A stretch of DNA of 18,933 nucleotides from Arthrobacter sp. GTDB lineage: Bacteria > Actinomycetota > Actinomycetes > Actinomycetales > Micrococcaceae. The notes beneath the pieces were generated by a model that worked only from the letters and a program-made list of their open reading frames with translations, searched no databases and was not told the DNA's origin. The stretch is from assembly GCA_030146405.1 (NCBI GenBank), contig JASLBS010000007.1, positions 1 to 18,933 of the forward strand, written 5' to 3'. The position numbers and the translations under genes were made by a program. The stretch's first letter is position 1. Each line of letters opens with the position of its first letter. Below, piece by piece: positions 7,052 to 15,366 of this stretch.

Positions 7052-8467
7052 TTAGGCGTCGATCACCAGATCGGTCCGGGCGGTGGAGCAGCAGGGGAGG
7101 AACTTGCCTGCATCGATCTCCCGTGCCCGGATCCCGCCCTGGTGGTTCATCTCGACGTCCCCGGAAAGCTTGACGACCTTGCATGAACCGCACATGCCCT
7201 CCTTGCAGTTCGCGGGGATCCTTACGCCCGCGCGCTGGGCCACTCCGAGGATGCGCTCGGTGGGGTAGATGCGCACCGTGAGGCCGGTGCGCAGGAAGGA
7301 CAGGGTGAGGTTTCCCGTCCCGACCGTGTCGAAGCTCGAGGTATCGGGGGCCCCGGTCTTCTGCTCAACCTCCGGACCACCGCCGGGAGCATCGGAACGG
7401 GGCGCGTCCGGGTCGAGGGTTTCCAGTGGCAGCCCTGTGGCCTCCAGGGTTCCCTCGGCGTCGTAGCCGGGCTCGTAGAGCCCGAACGCGGCGGGCTGGC
7501 TTTCGTAGTAGTCCTCGGCGGAATCGGCGATCCCCTCGGCGATCTCCTCCGCGAGGTCCACGGCGAGGGCGACCTCCGCCTGGTATTCGAGGACCGTCCG
7601 GTGGTCCCCCGAGAAGAACTCCATGTGGATGGAGGTGTCATCGACGCCCACCTTCTCGAGGAGCTCGGCGGCGGAGTTCAGGTAGCCTTCAGGGCCGCAG
7701 GCATAGACCAGGCGGCCGTTGGCATCCGGGGTCACCTCGTCGAGCATGGCCGCCGTCAACCTTCCGGTGAATCCTTCCCACCCCTCGGATGTGCTGCGGT
7801 CGCCCAGGGAGTAGAAGACCCTGATACGGGAGTCCACGGAGGCGATGTAGGTCAACTCCTGGTGGAACGCGAAACCTCCGGATGCGGCTCCGTGGTAGAG
7901 CACGACGACATCGGCCTGTCCGGGTAGGGAGTGGATGGTCCGCACCATCGACATGATGGGGGTGATGCCTGCACCTGCGGCGAGCAGGAGGTACCGTGCC
8001 CGCCGGTCGGCGTCGGGCAGGTGGAAGGCCCCGACCGGTCCGAGCATCTCGAGGACGGTGCCGGGTCTGACGTTCGCGTGCACCCATGGCGAGACCAGTC
8101 CTGCGGGATCGCGTTTGACCGTGATGTCGAAGGTCCACGGTTTGGTGGGGGAACTGGACAGCGAGTAGCTACGGTCCACCGCGTCGTGGTCCTCGCCGTT
8201 CACGGGAAAGGCGACATTCACGTACTGGCCCGGACGGAACGCCAGGGGCGCTCCGTCGCATCGGCGGAACACGAAGGTCATCATGCCGCCCACCTCGGGA
8301 ACGATCTCGACGCATTCGGCCATGAACTCCTGGGGGTGCCAGGGACCCAACGCGCGGGCGGCACCGGCAGGTCCGTCGGTGCTGCCCATCACCCTGTTCC
8401 ACGGCATCTCGAGACCGCGGATGCGCTGTGGTTCCTGGATGGCCGCCTCGGTGCCGAGTTCGATCAC
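7052..8467 (-). CDS. gbcB: Glycine betaine monooxygenase reductase subunit (GbcB-like flavodoxin reductase-ferredoxin)
   Basis: A 471-residue electron-transfer protein that should pass electrons from NAD(P)H to the Rieske oxygenase encoded just upstream. Its domains run as an FAD-binding barrel with RSYSLSS (99-105), an NAD(P)-binding domain with GAGITP (165-170) and CGPEGY (257-262), and a C-terminal plant-type [2Fe-2S] ferredoxin with Cys421, Cys426, Cys429 and Cys459/460 as ligands. Between the NAD domain and the ferredoxin lies a roughly 95-residue acidic linker (about 290-385) that makes the protein about 100 residues longer than Pseudomonas GbcB. The GTG start overlaps the gbcA stop by four bases (GTGA), indicating translational coupling. 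The substrate assignment rests on the dmg/sox neighbours; carnitine or stachydrine demethylase reductases look similar. Confidence 0.85.
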   Translation of the reverse strand: MIELGTEAAIQEPQRIRGLEMPWNRVMGSTDGPAGAARALGPWHPQEFMAECVEIVPEVGGMMTFVFRRCDGAPLAFRPGQYVNVAFPVNGEDHDAVDRSYSLSSSPTKPWTFDITVKRDPAGLVSPWVHANVRPGTVLEMLGPVGAFHLPDADRRARYLLLAAGAGITPIMSMVRTIHSLPGQADVVVLYHGAASGGFAFHQELTYIASVDSRIRVFYSLGDRSTSEGWEGFTGRLTAAMLDEVTPDANGRLVYACGPEGYLNSAAELLEKVGVDDTSIHMEFFSGDHRTVLEYQAEVALAVDLAEEIAEGIADSAEDYYESQPAAFGLYEPGYDAEGTLEATGLPLETLDPDAPRSDAPGGGPEVEQKTGAPDTSSFDTVGTGNLTLSFLRTGLTVRIYPTERILGVAQRAGVRIPANCKEGMCGSCKVVKLSGDVEMNHQGGIRAREIDAGKFLPCCSTARTDLVIDA

Positions 8468-9768
8468 GCCACGTGTTCCTGCACACGCTGCACGTACCAG
8501 TTGATGAACGCCTCGACCTGGTATTCGCTCTTCATGTACGGGCCGGGCTCGTAGGCGGGGCTGCCGGCACCTTTCTGGCACAGCTCCACGAACGCCTTGT
8601 CCTGCAGATTGGTCTGCTTCCAGGTGTGGGTCAGTTTCTCCAGGTCGTAGTCGACGCCCTCCTCGGCGTCGTCGGCCACCAACCAGGTGGTGCGTACCAG
8701 TGTCTGGTGTTCGTTCACAGGGAAGACGGCGAACGTGATGACGTGGTCCCCGAGGAAATGGAACCAGCTGTTGGGTTGCAGGTGCATCGAGCAGCGGCCG
8801 AGGCGGAAGTCCCGCAGGTCGCCGAGCAGCTTCTTGGAGAGCCTGCGCCCGTCGGGCGAGAACGATTCGCCGGCACCGTCGAGCGAGTCCCGTGAGATGC
8901 GGATCCCCGCTACTCGGGTGTCGAGCTCCTCGACGACCTCATAGGGAAGGCCATAGCGGCGGCACCGGTCCTCGAGCGAGGATTGTGCTTCCTTGTTGCG
9001 GTTCCAGACCTCCTCCAGGTGGAGCGGGATCAGACCCTCCGTCAGGCCCCAGGTGGGGAAGAGGGAGCAGGCGAGTTCCGGGTGTCCGTCGCAGTGGTAG
9101 CACTCGCGGTTGTTCTCCATGACGAGCTTCCAATTGCCCTCCTCGACGATGTTCTGCTGGTAGGCGATCTTCGTCCTCGACAGATCGTGGGGCGCGAGAT
9201 ACGGCTCGACGATCTTCGCGGTCTCGTCGAAGTCCGTCGGCGGTTCGACCGCGACGCAGACGAAGATCAGTCCGGCGACCACGCGGCTGTGGGCGCGCTT
9301 GAGACCGAAGCAGCCCTTGTCGAACGACGTTTCCCCGGGTGCCGACGCATGGATCAGATCGCCGTTCGGGGAGTAGGTCCAGGAGTGGTACCCGCAGACC
9401 AGGTTGCCCGTTGTCCCCGCGGATTCGGTCAGGACCCGGGCGCCGCGGTGGCGGCACACGTTGTGCAGGACGTTCACGCCGCCGTCGTCAGTGCGCAGCA
9501 CGATCAGCGAGTGGGGCCCGTACTCGACGGTGACGTAGTCGCCCGGCTCCGGGAGTTCGGCGATGCTCGCTGCGAAGATCCAGTGCTGGCCGAAGATGGC
9601 CTGCATATCGACGTCGAAGATCACCGGATCGGTGTAGAAGGGGGCATCGAGGGAATGTCCCACCCGCCGGAACTCGAACAACTCGCGGATCTCGGCCAGC
9701 TGCTCGGCAGGCAAGGACGAACCGAGTCGTCCGCGCGAGGTGAGGGGCGCATTCGCTGGAGCAGACAT
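8464..9768 (-). CDS. gbcA: Glycine betaine monooxygenase, Rieske oxygenase subunit (GbcA-like)
   Basis: A 434-residue Rieske non-heme iron oxygenase expected to convert glycine betaine, O2 and reductant to dimethylglycine and formaldehyde. The Rieske [2Fe-2S] ligands are Cys105, His107 (CRHRG), Cys125 and His128 (CGYHSW). The mononuclear iron site is in ENNRECYHCDGHPEL, with His225 and His229, and a likely acidic third ligand in LQDKAFVE (Asp390). This C-terminal layout fits the GbcA/choline-monooxygenase group rather than aromatic dioxygenases. The ATG at 9768 has a strong GGGAGGA 6 nt upstream; the frame is open for another 22 codons but lacks such a site. gbcB overlaps its end, and a LysR gene diverges upstream. 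Carnitine or stachydrine oxygenases are alternatives; the dmg and sox genes favour betaine. Confidence 0.87.
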   Translation of the reverse strand: MSAPANAPLTSRGRLGSSLPAEQLAEIRELFEFRRVGHSLDAPFYTDPVIFDVDMQAIFGQHWIFAASIAELPEPGDYVTVEYGPHSLIVLRTDDGGVNVLHNVCRHRGARVLTESAGTTGNLVCGYHSWTYSPNGDLIHASAPGETSFDKGCFGLKRAHSRVVAGLIFVCVAVEPPTDFDETAKIVEPYLAPHDLSRTKIAYQQNIVEEGNWKLVMENNRECYHCDGHPELACSLFPTWGLTEGLIPLHLEEVWNRNKEAQSSLEDRCRRYGLPYEVVEELDTRVAGIRISRDSLDGAGESFSPDGRRLSKKLLGDLRDFRLGRCSMHLQPNSWFHFLGDHVITFAVFPVNEHQTLVRTTWLVADDAEEGVDYDLEKLTHTWKQTNLQDKAFVELCQKGAGSPAYEPGPYMKSEYQVEAFINWYVQRVQEHVA

Positions 9769-9820
9769 CTGTTTCCTCCCAGGAGGGCTGGGTAAGTGTG
9801 CGAGTCGTGAGGAACTCCGG

Positions 9821-9870
9821 GTTCTCGAGGACAACCGACGTTGTCGAGAACGTTGTTGTCACGAGAATAC
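9821..9870. promoter_or_regulatory. Repeated 12-bp near-palindromes in the gbcA/LysR intergenic region
   Basis: Two similar near-palindromes, GTTCTCGAGGAC (9821-9832) and GTTGTCGAGAAC (9840-9851), match at 10 of 12 bases and start 19 bp apart, about two helical turns. Together they form a larger dyad, with GTTCTCGA at 9821-9828 and TCGAGAAC at 9844-9851. A degenerate third copy, GTTGTC-AC-GAGAATAC, follows at 9855-9870. The cluster lies between the divergent gbcA and LysR starts, a usual position for LysR-type binding sites. The repeats are seen; the binding protein is inferred. Confidence 0.55.
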
Positions 9871-9929
9871 GGACGGTTGACGTGCAGTAAAAGCGCAAGA
9901 TTCAAGCGATAACAGTGCACAATGGGCGC

Positions 9930-10862
9930 ATGATCGATCCTCGGCTCACGACACTCCGCGTGTTCGCCCGGTGCGGCTCCGTCGGCGCAACCGCGGAACT
10001 CACGGGGTATTCTCCCTCCGCCGTCTCCGCACAGTTGCGGGAACTCCAGCGCGTGCTCGGGATGCAGCTGCTGACCAAGGACGGCCGGGGTGTGCGGCTG
10101 ACCGCCACGGGTCGCTTTCTCGTAGCGGGCTCGGACACCCTCATTGCGGAATGGGAGAACCTGCGCGCCACGGCTTTGAGGGCCGGCGACCAGGTGCAAT
10201 CCCGTCTGGGCCTCGGCGGATTCTCCACGGCCGCCGCCCAATTGCTCGCGCCGTTGGCCGCCACCCTGCGCTCGACGCGCCCCCTGTTGAAGGTGCAGGT
10301 GGTCGAGGCGAACCCGGCCCGCTGCTTCGACCTGTTGGTCGCGGAGCGAATCGACCTCGCGGTCATCGTCGCCATGCAGTCCGATATCTATGTCGAGGAC
10401 GACCCACGCTTCGAGCAGACCGTTCTGCTCGATGACCCCCTGGACGTGATCATTCCTGCCGACCATCCATTGGCATCGCGGGAAACGGTGACACTCGAAG
10501 AGTTGGCGTCCGAAGCCTGGATCACCGAAGCTGCCGGTTCCACCTACCATTCCCTGTTCACCGCCGCGTTCACGGCAGTCGGGGTGACACCGCGGATCGC
10601 CCATGAGGCCGTCGAATGGGAGACGCAGATCGCCTTCGTCGGTGCAGGGCTGGGCGTGGGCCTGCTGCCGCGATTGGCGCCCCTGCGGAGTGCCGAGAAC
10701 GTGGTGCGACTGCGCATCACCGGAAAAGGGAAGCCGGCGCGCCGCATCGTCGCTGCAGTACGCAGGGGCAGCATCGCATCACCCCTGATCCAGGAATCGC
10801 TCGGCATCCTGCAGGTCAGCGCCCATCGGATCCTCACCGCCAGGCCCGAAGGCAGTCCCTGA
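9930..10862 (+). CDS. LysR-family transcriptional regulator, divergent from gbcAB
   Basis: A 310-residue LysR-type regulator. The N-terminal winged helix-turn-helix covers about residues 3-62 and includes FARCGSVGATAELTGYSPS and AVSAQLRELQRVLGMQLL, followed by a LysR substrate-binding domain with IDLAVIV, the DDPLDVIIPADHPLA stretch and GAGLGVGLLPRLA. The ATG at 9930 is chosen; a GTG at 9915 in the same frame would add five residues. A TTGACG hexamer at 9877-9882 may be its -35 box. Its position, divergent from gbcA with repeated near-palindromes between, suggests that it controls betaine demethylation in response to betaine or a breakdown product (inference). In Pseudomonas this role is played by the AraC-type GbdR, so the regulator class differs. 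Confidence 0.88.
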   Translation: MIDPRLTTLRVFARCGSVGATAELTGYSPSAVSAQLRELQRVLGMQLLTKDGRGVRLTATGRFLVAGSDTLIAEWENLRATALRAGDQVQSRLGLGGFSTAAAQLLAPLAATLRSTRPLLKVQVVEANPARCFDLLVAERIDLAVIVAMQSDIYVEDDPRFEQTVLLDDPLDVIIPADHPLASRETVTLEELASEAWITEAAGSTYHSLFTAAFTAVGVTPRIAHEAVEWETQIAFVGAGLGVGLLPRLAPLRSAENVVRLRITGKGKPARRIVAAVRRGSIASPLIQESLGILQVSAHRILTARPEGSP

Positions 10863-10951
10863 ACCGGCATGACCGCGATCGTCGCCGACGCGCCGGTAGT
10901 TCCAGCAGGTGGCGACATGCTCGCCCGGACGACTCGGGGCTGTCGGTCCCG

Positions 10952-13444
10952 TCAGCCGCGGAGCCTGGTCATGGTGGGGTCGTAGAGCGGGTCCGCGGTG
11001 ACTGTGGCCTGGATGCGCCGTCCGAAGTACTCGATCTCGACCGGGTCCCCGATGCTGACAGCGGCAGGAAGATACGCGTAGGCGATCGGCTTGGTGATCG
11101 TGTAGCCGTAGGCGGCACTGGTGACGTAGCCGACTGCTTCGTCCTTGTAGAAGACCGGTTCCTTGCCCAGGACGATACTCCGGCCGTCGTCGACCGTCAG
11201 GCAGCGCAAGTGGCGGGCGGAGTTCTCCTCGGTGCGGCCTTCCAGGGCGGCCTTGCCGACGAAGTTCTCCTTGGTCATCTTCACGGCGAATCCGAGGCCT
11301 GCCTCCAGGGGGTCGTGCTCGGTGGTCATGTCGGTGCCCCACGAGCGGTAGCCCTTCTCCAGACGCAGCGAGCCGAAGGCGGCCCGGCCCGCGGCGATGA
11401 CGCCGTGGGGCTGCCCGGCCTTCCACAGGACATCCCAGAGGCGCTGCCCATTCTCTGCGCTCGTGTACAGTTCCCAGCCCAGCTCGCCGACATAGGACAG
11501 GCGCATCGCGGTCACGGTGACGCCGCCGATGACAACCTGCTTGGTCCGGAAGTAGCGAAGACCGTCGTTGGAGAAGTCGTCACTGCTGACAGTACTGATC
11601 ACGTCGCGGGCGAGGGGGCCCCACAAGCCGATGCAGCAGGTGCCGCCTGTCGTGTCGCGCACCTGGACCCAGTCGCCGGCGATTCCGCTCTCGGTCTGGT
11701 GGCGTGCGGCCCGCTCGAAGTATGCGGTGTCCATGTTCCCGTTGGCTCCGAGCTGGAAGGTGTCCTCGCTCAGCCGGGCCACGGTGATGTCGCTCCGGAT
11801 CCCGCCGGCGGAGTCCAGCAGGAGGGTGTAGGTAACGGCCCCTGGCTTCTTCGCCAGGTCCGCCGTGGTGAGTTCCTGCAGTAGCTTCAGCGCTCCCGGG
11901 CCGGAGATCTCGAGGCGCTTGAGTGGGGTCATGTCGTACATGGCCACGGCGGTACGGGTCTTCCAGGCTTCAGCGGCCGCAATGGGGGAGCTGAACATCC
12001 CGGACCAGGCATCACGGGCCGGGGGCTGCCATCCAGCCGGCATCTCCTTCAGCAACTCCGCGTTGGCTTCGAACCAGTAGGGGCGCTCCCATCCCGAACC
12101 CTCCAGGAAGAACGCACCTAGTGCCTTCTGGCGGGCGTGGAAAGGACTGACGCGGAGGTTGCGGGGGGACAGCCTGGGCTGCAGGGGGTGCAGGACGTCG
12201 TAGATCTCCACGAAGTTCTGCTGGGAGGTCTCACTGACGTACTCAGGGGTCAGTTGGACTTCTTCGAAGCGGTGGATATCGCATTCACCGAGGTCGATCC
12301 GGGATTTCCCGGTGGTCAGGAGTTCGGCGACAGCCCGGGCGATGCCGGCCGAGTGGGTCACCCACACGGCTTCGGCCACGAAGAAGCCATCGAGCTCCTT
12401 GGATTCTCCCACCAGGGCTCCGCCGTCGGGGGTGAAGGAGAAGATGCCGTTGAAACCGTCCTCGATCTCGCTTTCGCGCAGCGCCGGCAGCAGTTGCTTG
12501 GTGGCCTCCCACGCCGGGAGGAAGTCCTCCGGGGTGAAGTCGAGGCGGGAGGGCATGGTGTGCTCGCTGATGCTGTCGGCGTCGTAGGAGCCCAGCTCCG
12601 CAAGGTCCACGGGCATGGGGCGGTGCGCGTAGGAGCCGATGCCGTAGCGGTCACCGTGTTCGCGGTAATAGAGGTCCTGGTCCTGGTGCCGCAGGATCGG
12701 CAGCGAAGCACCGTTGGGCAGTTCATTGTGTCCCTTCCGTGCCGGCACCGGAGTGGTCTTGACGTACTGGTGGGCCAGGGGGAGAAGCGGGACGGACATG
12801 CCGATCATCGCGCCGATCCTGGCGCCCCAGAATCCTGCGCAGGAGACCACGATGTCCGCGGGGACGAGGCCTTCGGAGGTTTCGACGCCGGTCACGCGGC
12901 GGCCGGACTGCTCGATGCCCGTGACCGTGGTGTTGCCGAGGTACTTCACGCCTGCGGATTCCGTGCGTTTGATCAGCAGCTGGACGGCCCGGGCAGCACG
13001 TGCCAGGCCGTCGCTGGGAACGTGGAGCCCACCCAGGATGTCTTCCTCGTTCAGGAGCGGGTAGAGCTCCTTGCATTCGGTACGGGAAAGGAGCTTGCCT
13101 TCGATGCCCCACGCGGCGGCGTATCCGAGCTTCCGCTTGAGATCCGACAGGCGGGTCTCGGTCGTGGCGACTTCGAGACCGCCGACCTGGTCGAAGCAGC
13201 TGACGCCGTCCTCGGTCAGGGACAAGAACTTCTCGACCGTGTACTTGGCGAAGGAGGCCATGGTCTTCGAAGGGTTCGTCTGGAAGACGAGACCCGGGGC
13301 GTGGGACGAGGAGCCGCCGGGCATGTTCAGTGGCCCCTGATCCAGGACGGTGATGTTGTTCCAACCCCGGGTGACCAGTTCATCGGCCAGGTTCGTGCCG
13401 ACGATTCCAGCTCCGATGATGACAATGTGCGGCGTCGATGCCAT
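10952..13444 (-). CDS. dmg: Dimethylglycine oxidase (FAD- and folate-dependent)
   Basis: The 830-residue product matches the Arthrobacter globiformis dimethylglycine oxidase in length and numbering. It oxidises N,N-dimethylglycine to sarcosine with O2, making H2O2, and transfers the released carbon to tetrahydrofolate as 5,10-methylene-THF. The N-terminal oxidase half has the dinucleotide motif GAGIVG (11-16), the SHAPG motif whose His48 is the expected covalent FAD attachment site, and the active-site His225 and Tyr259. The C-terminal half is a GcvT-like folate domain (about 430-825), with Asp552 of the folate site conserved. The ATG at 13444 has AGGAG 8 nt upstream; an open frame extends 37 codons further but has no support. 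It follows purU by 53 bp in one operon and converges with the LysR gene. Confidence 0.96.
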   Translation of the reverse strand: MASTPHIVIIGAGIVGTNLADELVTRGWNNITVLDQGPLNMPGGSSSHAPGLVFQTNPSKTMASFAKYTVEKFLSLTEDGVSCFDQVGGLEVATTETRLSDLKRKLGYAAAWGIEGKLLSRTECKELYPLLNEEDILGGLHVPSDGLARAARAVQLLIKRTESAGVKYLGNTTVTGIEQSGRRVTGVETSEGLVPADIVVSCAGFWGARIGAMIGMSVPLLPLAHQYVKTTPVPARKGHNELPNGASLPILRHQDQDLYYREHGDRYGIGSYAHRPMPVDLAELGSYDADSISEHTMPSRLDFTPEDFLPAWEATKQLLPALRESEIEDGFNGIFSFTPDGGALVGESKELDGFFVAEAVWVTHSAGIARAVAELLTTGKSRIDLGECDIHRFEEVQLTPEYVSETSQQNFVEIYDVLHPLQPRLSPRNLRVSPFHARQKALGAFFLEGSGWERPYWFEANAELLKEMPAGWQPPARDAWSGMFSSPIAAAEAWKTRTAVAMYDMTPLKRLEISGPGALKLLQELTTADLAKKPGAVTYTLLLDSAGGIRSDITVARLSEDTFQLGANGNMDTAYFERAARHQTESGIAGDWVQVRDTTGGTCCIGLWGPLARDVISTVSSDDFSNDGLRYFRTKQVVIGGVTVTAMRLSYVGELGWELYTSAENGQRLWDVLWKAGQPHGVIAAGRAAFGSLRLEKGYRSWGTDMTTEHDPLEAGLGFAVKMTKENFVGKAALEGRTEENSARHLRCLTVDDGRSIVLGKEPVFYKDEAVGYVTSAAYGYTITKPIAYAYLPAAVSIGDPVEIEYFGRRIQATVTADPLYDPTMTRLRG

Positions 13445-13497
13445 GCGGTTTCTCCTGCTGCTGTTCGTGTGGTGTCTTTGCCGGTTCGGGGTCGTGT

Positions 13498-14412
13498 TCA
13501 GCGGAACACGACAGTGCTGGTGCGATCCAGCAGCACGCGGTGTTCGCAGTGCCACCGCACGGCGCGTGACAGTGCCAGTGCTTCGGCATCCTGCCCGACG
13601 GTCGAGAGGGCGGTCGGTCCATAGCTGTGGTCGACCCTGATGATCTCCTGTTCGATGATCGGCCCCTCATCCAGCTCCGCGGTGACGTAGTGGGCCGTTG
13701 CGCCCACCAGCTTGACCCCACGGTCGTAGGCCTGGTGGTAAGGACGTGCGCCCTTGAATCCCGGAAGGAAGGAGTGGTGGATGTTGATGGCCCGGCCTTC
13801 CAGCGAGCGGCAGAGATCGTCGGACAGTACCTGCATGTAGCGGGCGAGCACGACGAGGTCGATGTCATGCTCGTCCACCAGTTCCAGCAGTCGCCGTTCG
13901 GCATCCACCTTCGTCTCAGGGGTCACCGGGAGGTAGATGAAGGGGAGGCCGGCGGCCTCGGCCATTGCCCGGTGGGTCTCATGGTTGGACACGATGAGGG
14001 CGATGTCGCCCCCGAGGCTTCCGCCGCGCCAACGGAAGAGCAGATCGTTCAGGCAGTGACCGAACTTGGACACCATCACGAGGACGCGGTGCTTGATCTG
14101 GTCATGGAAACTGAACGTCATGTCGAAGCGGTCGGCGATGGAACGGAATTCTTCCTGGAGCTTGTCCGGGGTGTAGGCCGACGAGCCGGAGAACGCGGTG
14201 CGCAGATGCAGTGTCTGGCGGAGGCCATCGTCGAACTGCTGGTGTTCATTGATGTCGAAGCCACGCTCGAAAAGAAAGGTGGTGACCGCCTGGACGATGC
14301 CCGCGCGTTCGCTGCACGACAGTGTGAGCACGAACTTCTGCGACTGCTCCTCCACGTGAGCGTCCGACCGGGGCAGCGTGCTGAGCGATGAGTCGGTTGC
14401 CATGAGGGTCAT
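13498..14412 (-). CDS. purU: Formyltetrahydrofolate deformylase PurU
   Basis: PurU hydrolyses 10-formyl-THF to formate and THF. The 304-residue protein has an N-terminal ACT domain (about 25-105, beginning KFVLTLSCSERAGIVQ) and a C-terminal formyltransferase-fold domain (about 108-300). The catalytic triad of this fold is present: Asn210 and His212 in INIHHSFLPG, and Asp248 in ELDEGPII. The ATG at 14412 is preceded by GAAGGAGGAGAC, an excellent ribosome binding site. The gene leads the operon with dmg: dimethylglycine and sarcosine oxidation load one-carbon units onto THF, and PurU lets the cell discharge the surplus as formate and recycle THF. A conserved element at 14433-14459 lies just upstream and probably binds the adjacent GntR regulator. 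Confidence 0.95.
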   Translation of the reverse strand: MTLMATDSSLSTLPRSDAHVEEQSQKFVLTLSCSERAGIVQAVTTFLFERGFDINEHQQFDDGLRQTLHLRTAFSGSSAYTPDKLQEEFRSIADRFDMTFSFHDQIKHRVLVMVSKFGHCLNDLLFRWRGGSLGGDIALIVSNHETHRAMAEAAGLPFIYLPVTPETKVDAERRLLELVDEHDIDLVVLARYMQVLSDDLCRSLEGRAINIHHSFLPGFKGARPYHQAYDRGVKLVGATAHYVTAELDEGPIIEQEIIRVDHSYGPTALSTVGQDAEALALSRAVRWHCEHRVLLDRTSTVVFR

Positions 14413-14432
14413 GTCTCCTCCTTCAAGATATC

Positions 14433-14459
14433 CTCTGATATGCGACTGATATATTAGAG
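14433..14459. promoter_or_regulatory. Putative GntR operator site 1 (purU/gntR intergenic)
   Basis: On the plus strand, CTCTGATAT (14433-14441) is followed after 9 bp by ATATTAGAG (14451-14459), its reverse complement with one mismatch. CTGATAT is also repeated directly at an 11-bp step (14435 and 14446). The first 25 bp match the site upstream of soxB at 22 positions. Read along the purU strand it begins 12 nt after a TATACG box, where bound repressor would block purU-dmg transcription. Confidence 0.75.
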
Positions 14460-14469
14460 TCGGACCGAG

Positions 14470-14496
14470 CGTATACTGGCCGATAATGAAGGTCAA
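14470..14496 (-). promoter_or_regulatory. Putative purU-dmg promoter, overlapping a gntR -10 box
   Basis: On the minus strand TTGACC (14496-14491) and TATACG (14475-14470) are separated by 15 nt, a short spacer that makes this assignment tentative. On the plus strand the same AT-rich spot gives TATACT (14472-14477), a 5/6 match to the -10 consensus and a candidate for gntR, without a clear -35. The purU -10 stands exactly 12 nt from the operator, as at the sox promoter. Confidence 0.4.
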
Positions 14497-14530
14497 GAGT
14501 TCGTCCGGCTCGAGGAGAAGGGGTCACGCC

Positions 14531-15208
14531 ATGGCTTTCGAGGTTCTGGCAGTTGCTGATGCGACCAAGGGGTCATTGGCTGACATGGCCTATGAGCGCA
14601 TCCGCGATCGCCTGGTGATGCTCGACATCAGGCCCGGCGACCTCCTCAATGACGACGACCTGGCCAGGGACCTCGGCGTCGGACGGACGCCGGTGCGTGA
14701 AGCCCTGAAGCGACTGGAGTTGGATCGCCTGGTCATCTCCTACCCTCGGAGGGGTACTTTCGCGACGCGGGTGGAGGTCACTGATCTCGCATTCATCTCG
14801 GAGATCCGCACCCAGCTCGAACCCCTTGCCGCCGCCCGGGCTGCACGGGTGGCGACGGAGTCGGTGAGAGAACGACTGCGGGCTCTCATGCGCGCTGTGG
14901 AGTCCTTCGACATCGGTGCGGCCTCCGTCGTCGAGACCCTGCGTCTCGATATCAGCGTGCACCAGGGTATTTATGCGGCCGCCGCCAATCCCCACCTCGA
15001 AGATGTCCTGGTTCGCTACGACAATCTCGCGACACGTATCTGGTGCATGGTCCTGGATCGCCTTCCCGACCTGTCCCGCCACGTGCATGAGCATGTGGAC
15101 CTGCTCCGTGCGGTCGTCGACGGAGATGAAGCCCGGGCCGCGGAGCTCGCGCGGATCCATGTCAGTGGCTTCGAGCACGCTGTGCGCGAAGCTCTTTTCG
15201 CCGCCTAG
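14531..15208 (+). CDS. GntR-family (FCD domain) transcriptional regulator
   Basis: A 225-residue regulator of the FadR/FCD subfamily. The winged helix-turn-helix (about 15-80) includes AYERIRDRLVMLDIRPGDLL, DDLARDLGVGRTPVREALKR and the wing SYPRRGTFATRV. The C-terminal helical FCD domain (about 84-220) has the Asp140-x3-His144 pair, a His cluster at 184-188 and His210, fitting the usual metal- or ligand-binding site. The ATG at 14531 with GAGGAGAAGGGG upstream is preferred over an earlier in-frame ATG at 14486. It lies between the divergent purU-dmg operon and the downstream sox operon, and both carry the same putative operator. It is the best candidate repressor of dimethylglycine/sarcosine catabolism; the effector could be sarcosine, dimethylglycine or glycine (inference). 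Confidence 0.9.
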   Translation: MAFEVLAVADATKGSLADMAYERIRDRLVMLDIRPGDLLNDDDLARDLGVGRTPVREALKRLELDRLVISYPRRGTFATRVEVTDLAFISEIRTQLEPLAAARAARVATESVRERLRALMRAVESFDIGAASVVETLRLDISVHQGIYAAAANPHLEDVLVRYDNLATRIWCMVLDRLPDLSRHVHEHVDLLRAVVDGDEARAAELARIHVSGFEHAVREALFAA

Positions 15209-15325
15209 CCCGGGCTTCCGCATCAGGAAGGGGGCCCCGCCCCTCCGGTCTGCGCTCCGGGCGTTCAAGGTCCTCGTCGGGCATGGTGCCGACATGGATT
15301 CTGCCCGCGGAAACCTTCCGCCGTA

Positions 15326-15354
15326 TTGACACCCTCCGGGACAGGCCGAATACT
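15326..15354 (+). promoter_or_regulatory. Putative sox operon promoter
   Basis: A perfect -35 hexamer TTGACA (15326-15331) is followed after 17 nt by AATACT (15349-15354), a 4/6 match to the -10 consensus. It predicts transcription starting near 15361, on the edge of the conserved operator at 15367. The rest of the stretch between the gntR stop (15209) and this promoter shows only weak GC-rich hairpins (for example CTTCC/GGAAG at 15215-15230) without a U-tract. Confidence 0.65.
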
Positions 15355-15366
15355 TGGGTCGAAGAA

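Noticed and set aside
10863..10951. Terminator between the converging LysR gene and dmg
   Set aside because: ACCGGC (10863-10868) and GCCGGT (10892-10897) could pair, but the loop is 23 nt and there is no U-tract; too weak to call.
12137..13624. Plus-strand open frame of 495 codons opposite dmg
   Set aside because: It lies antisense to a full dimethylglycine oxidase with conserved catalytic residues; composition is typical of a mirror frame and no start signal is present.
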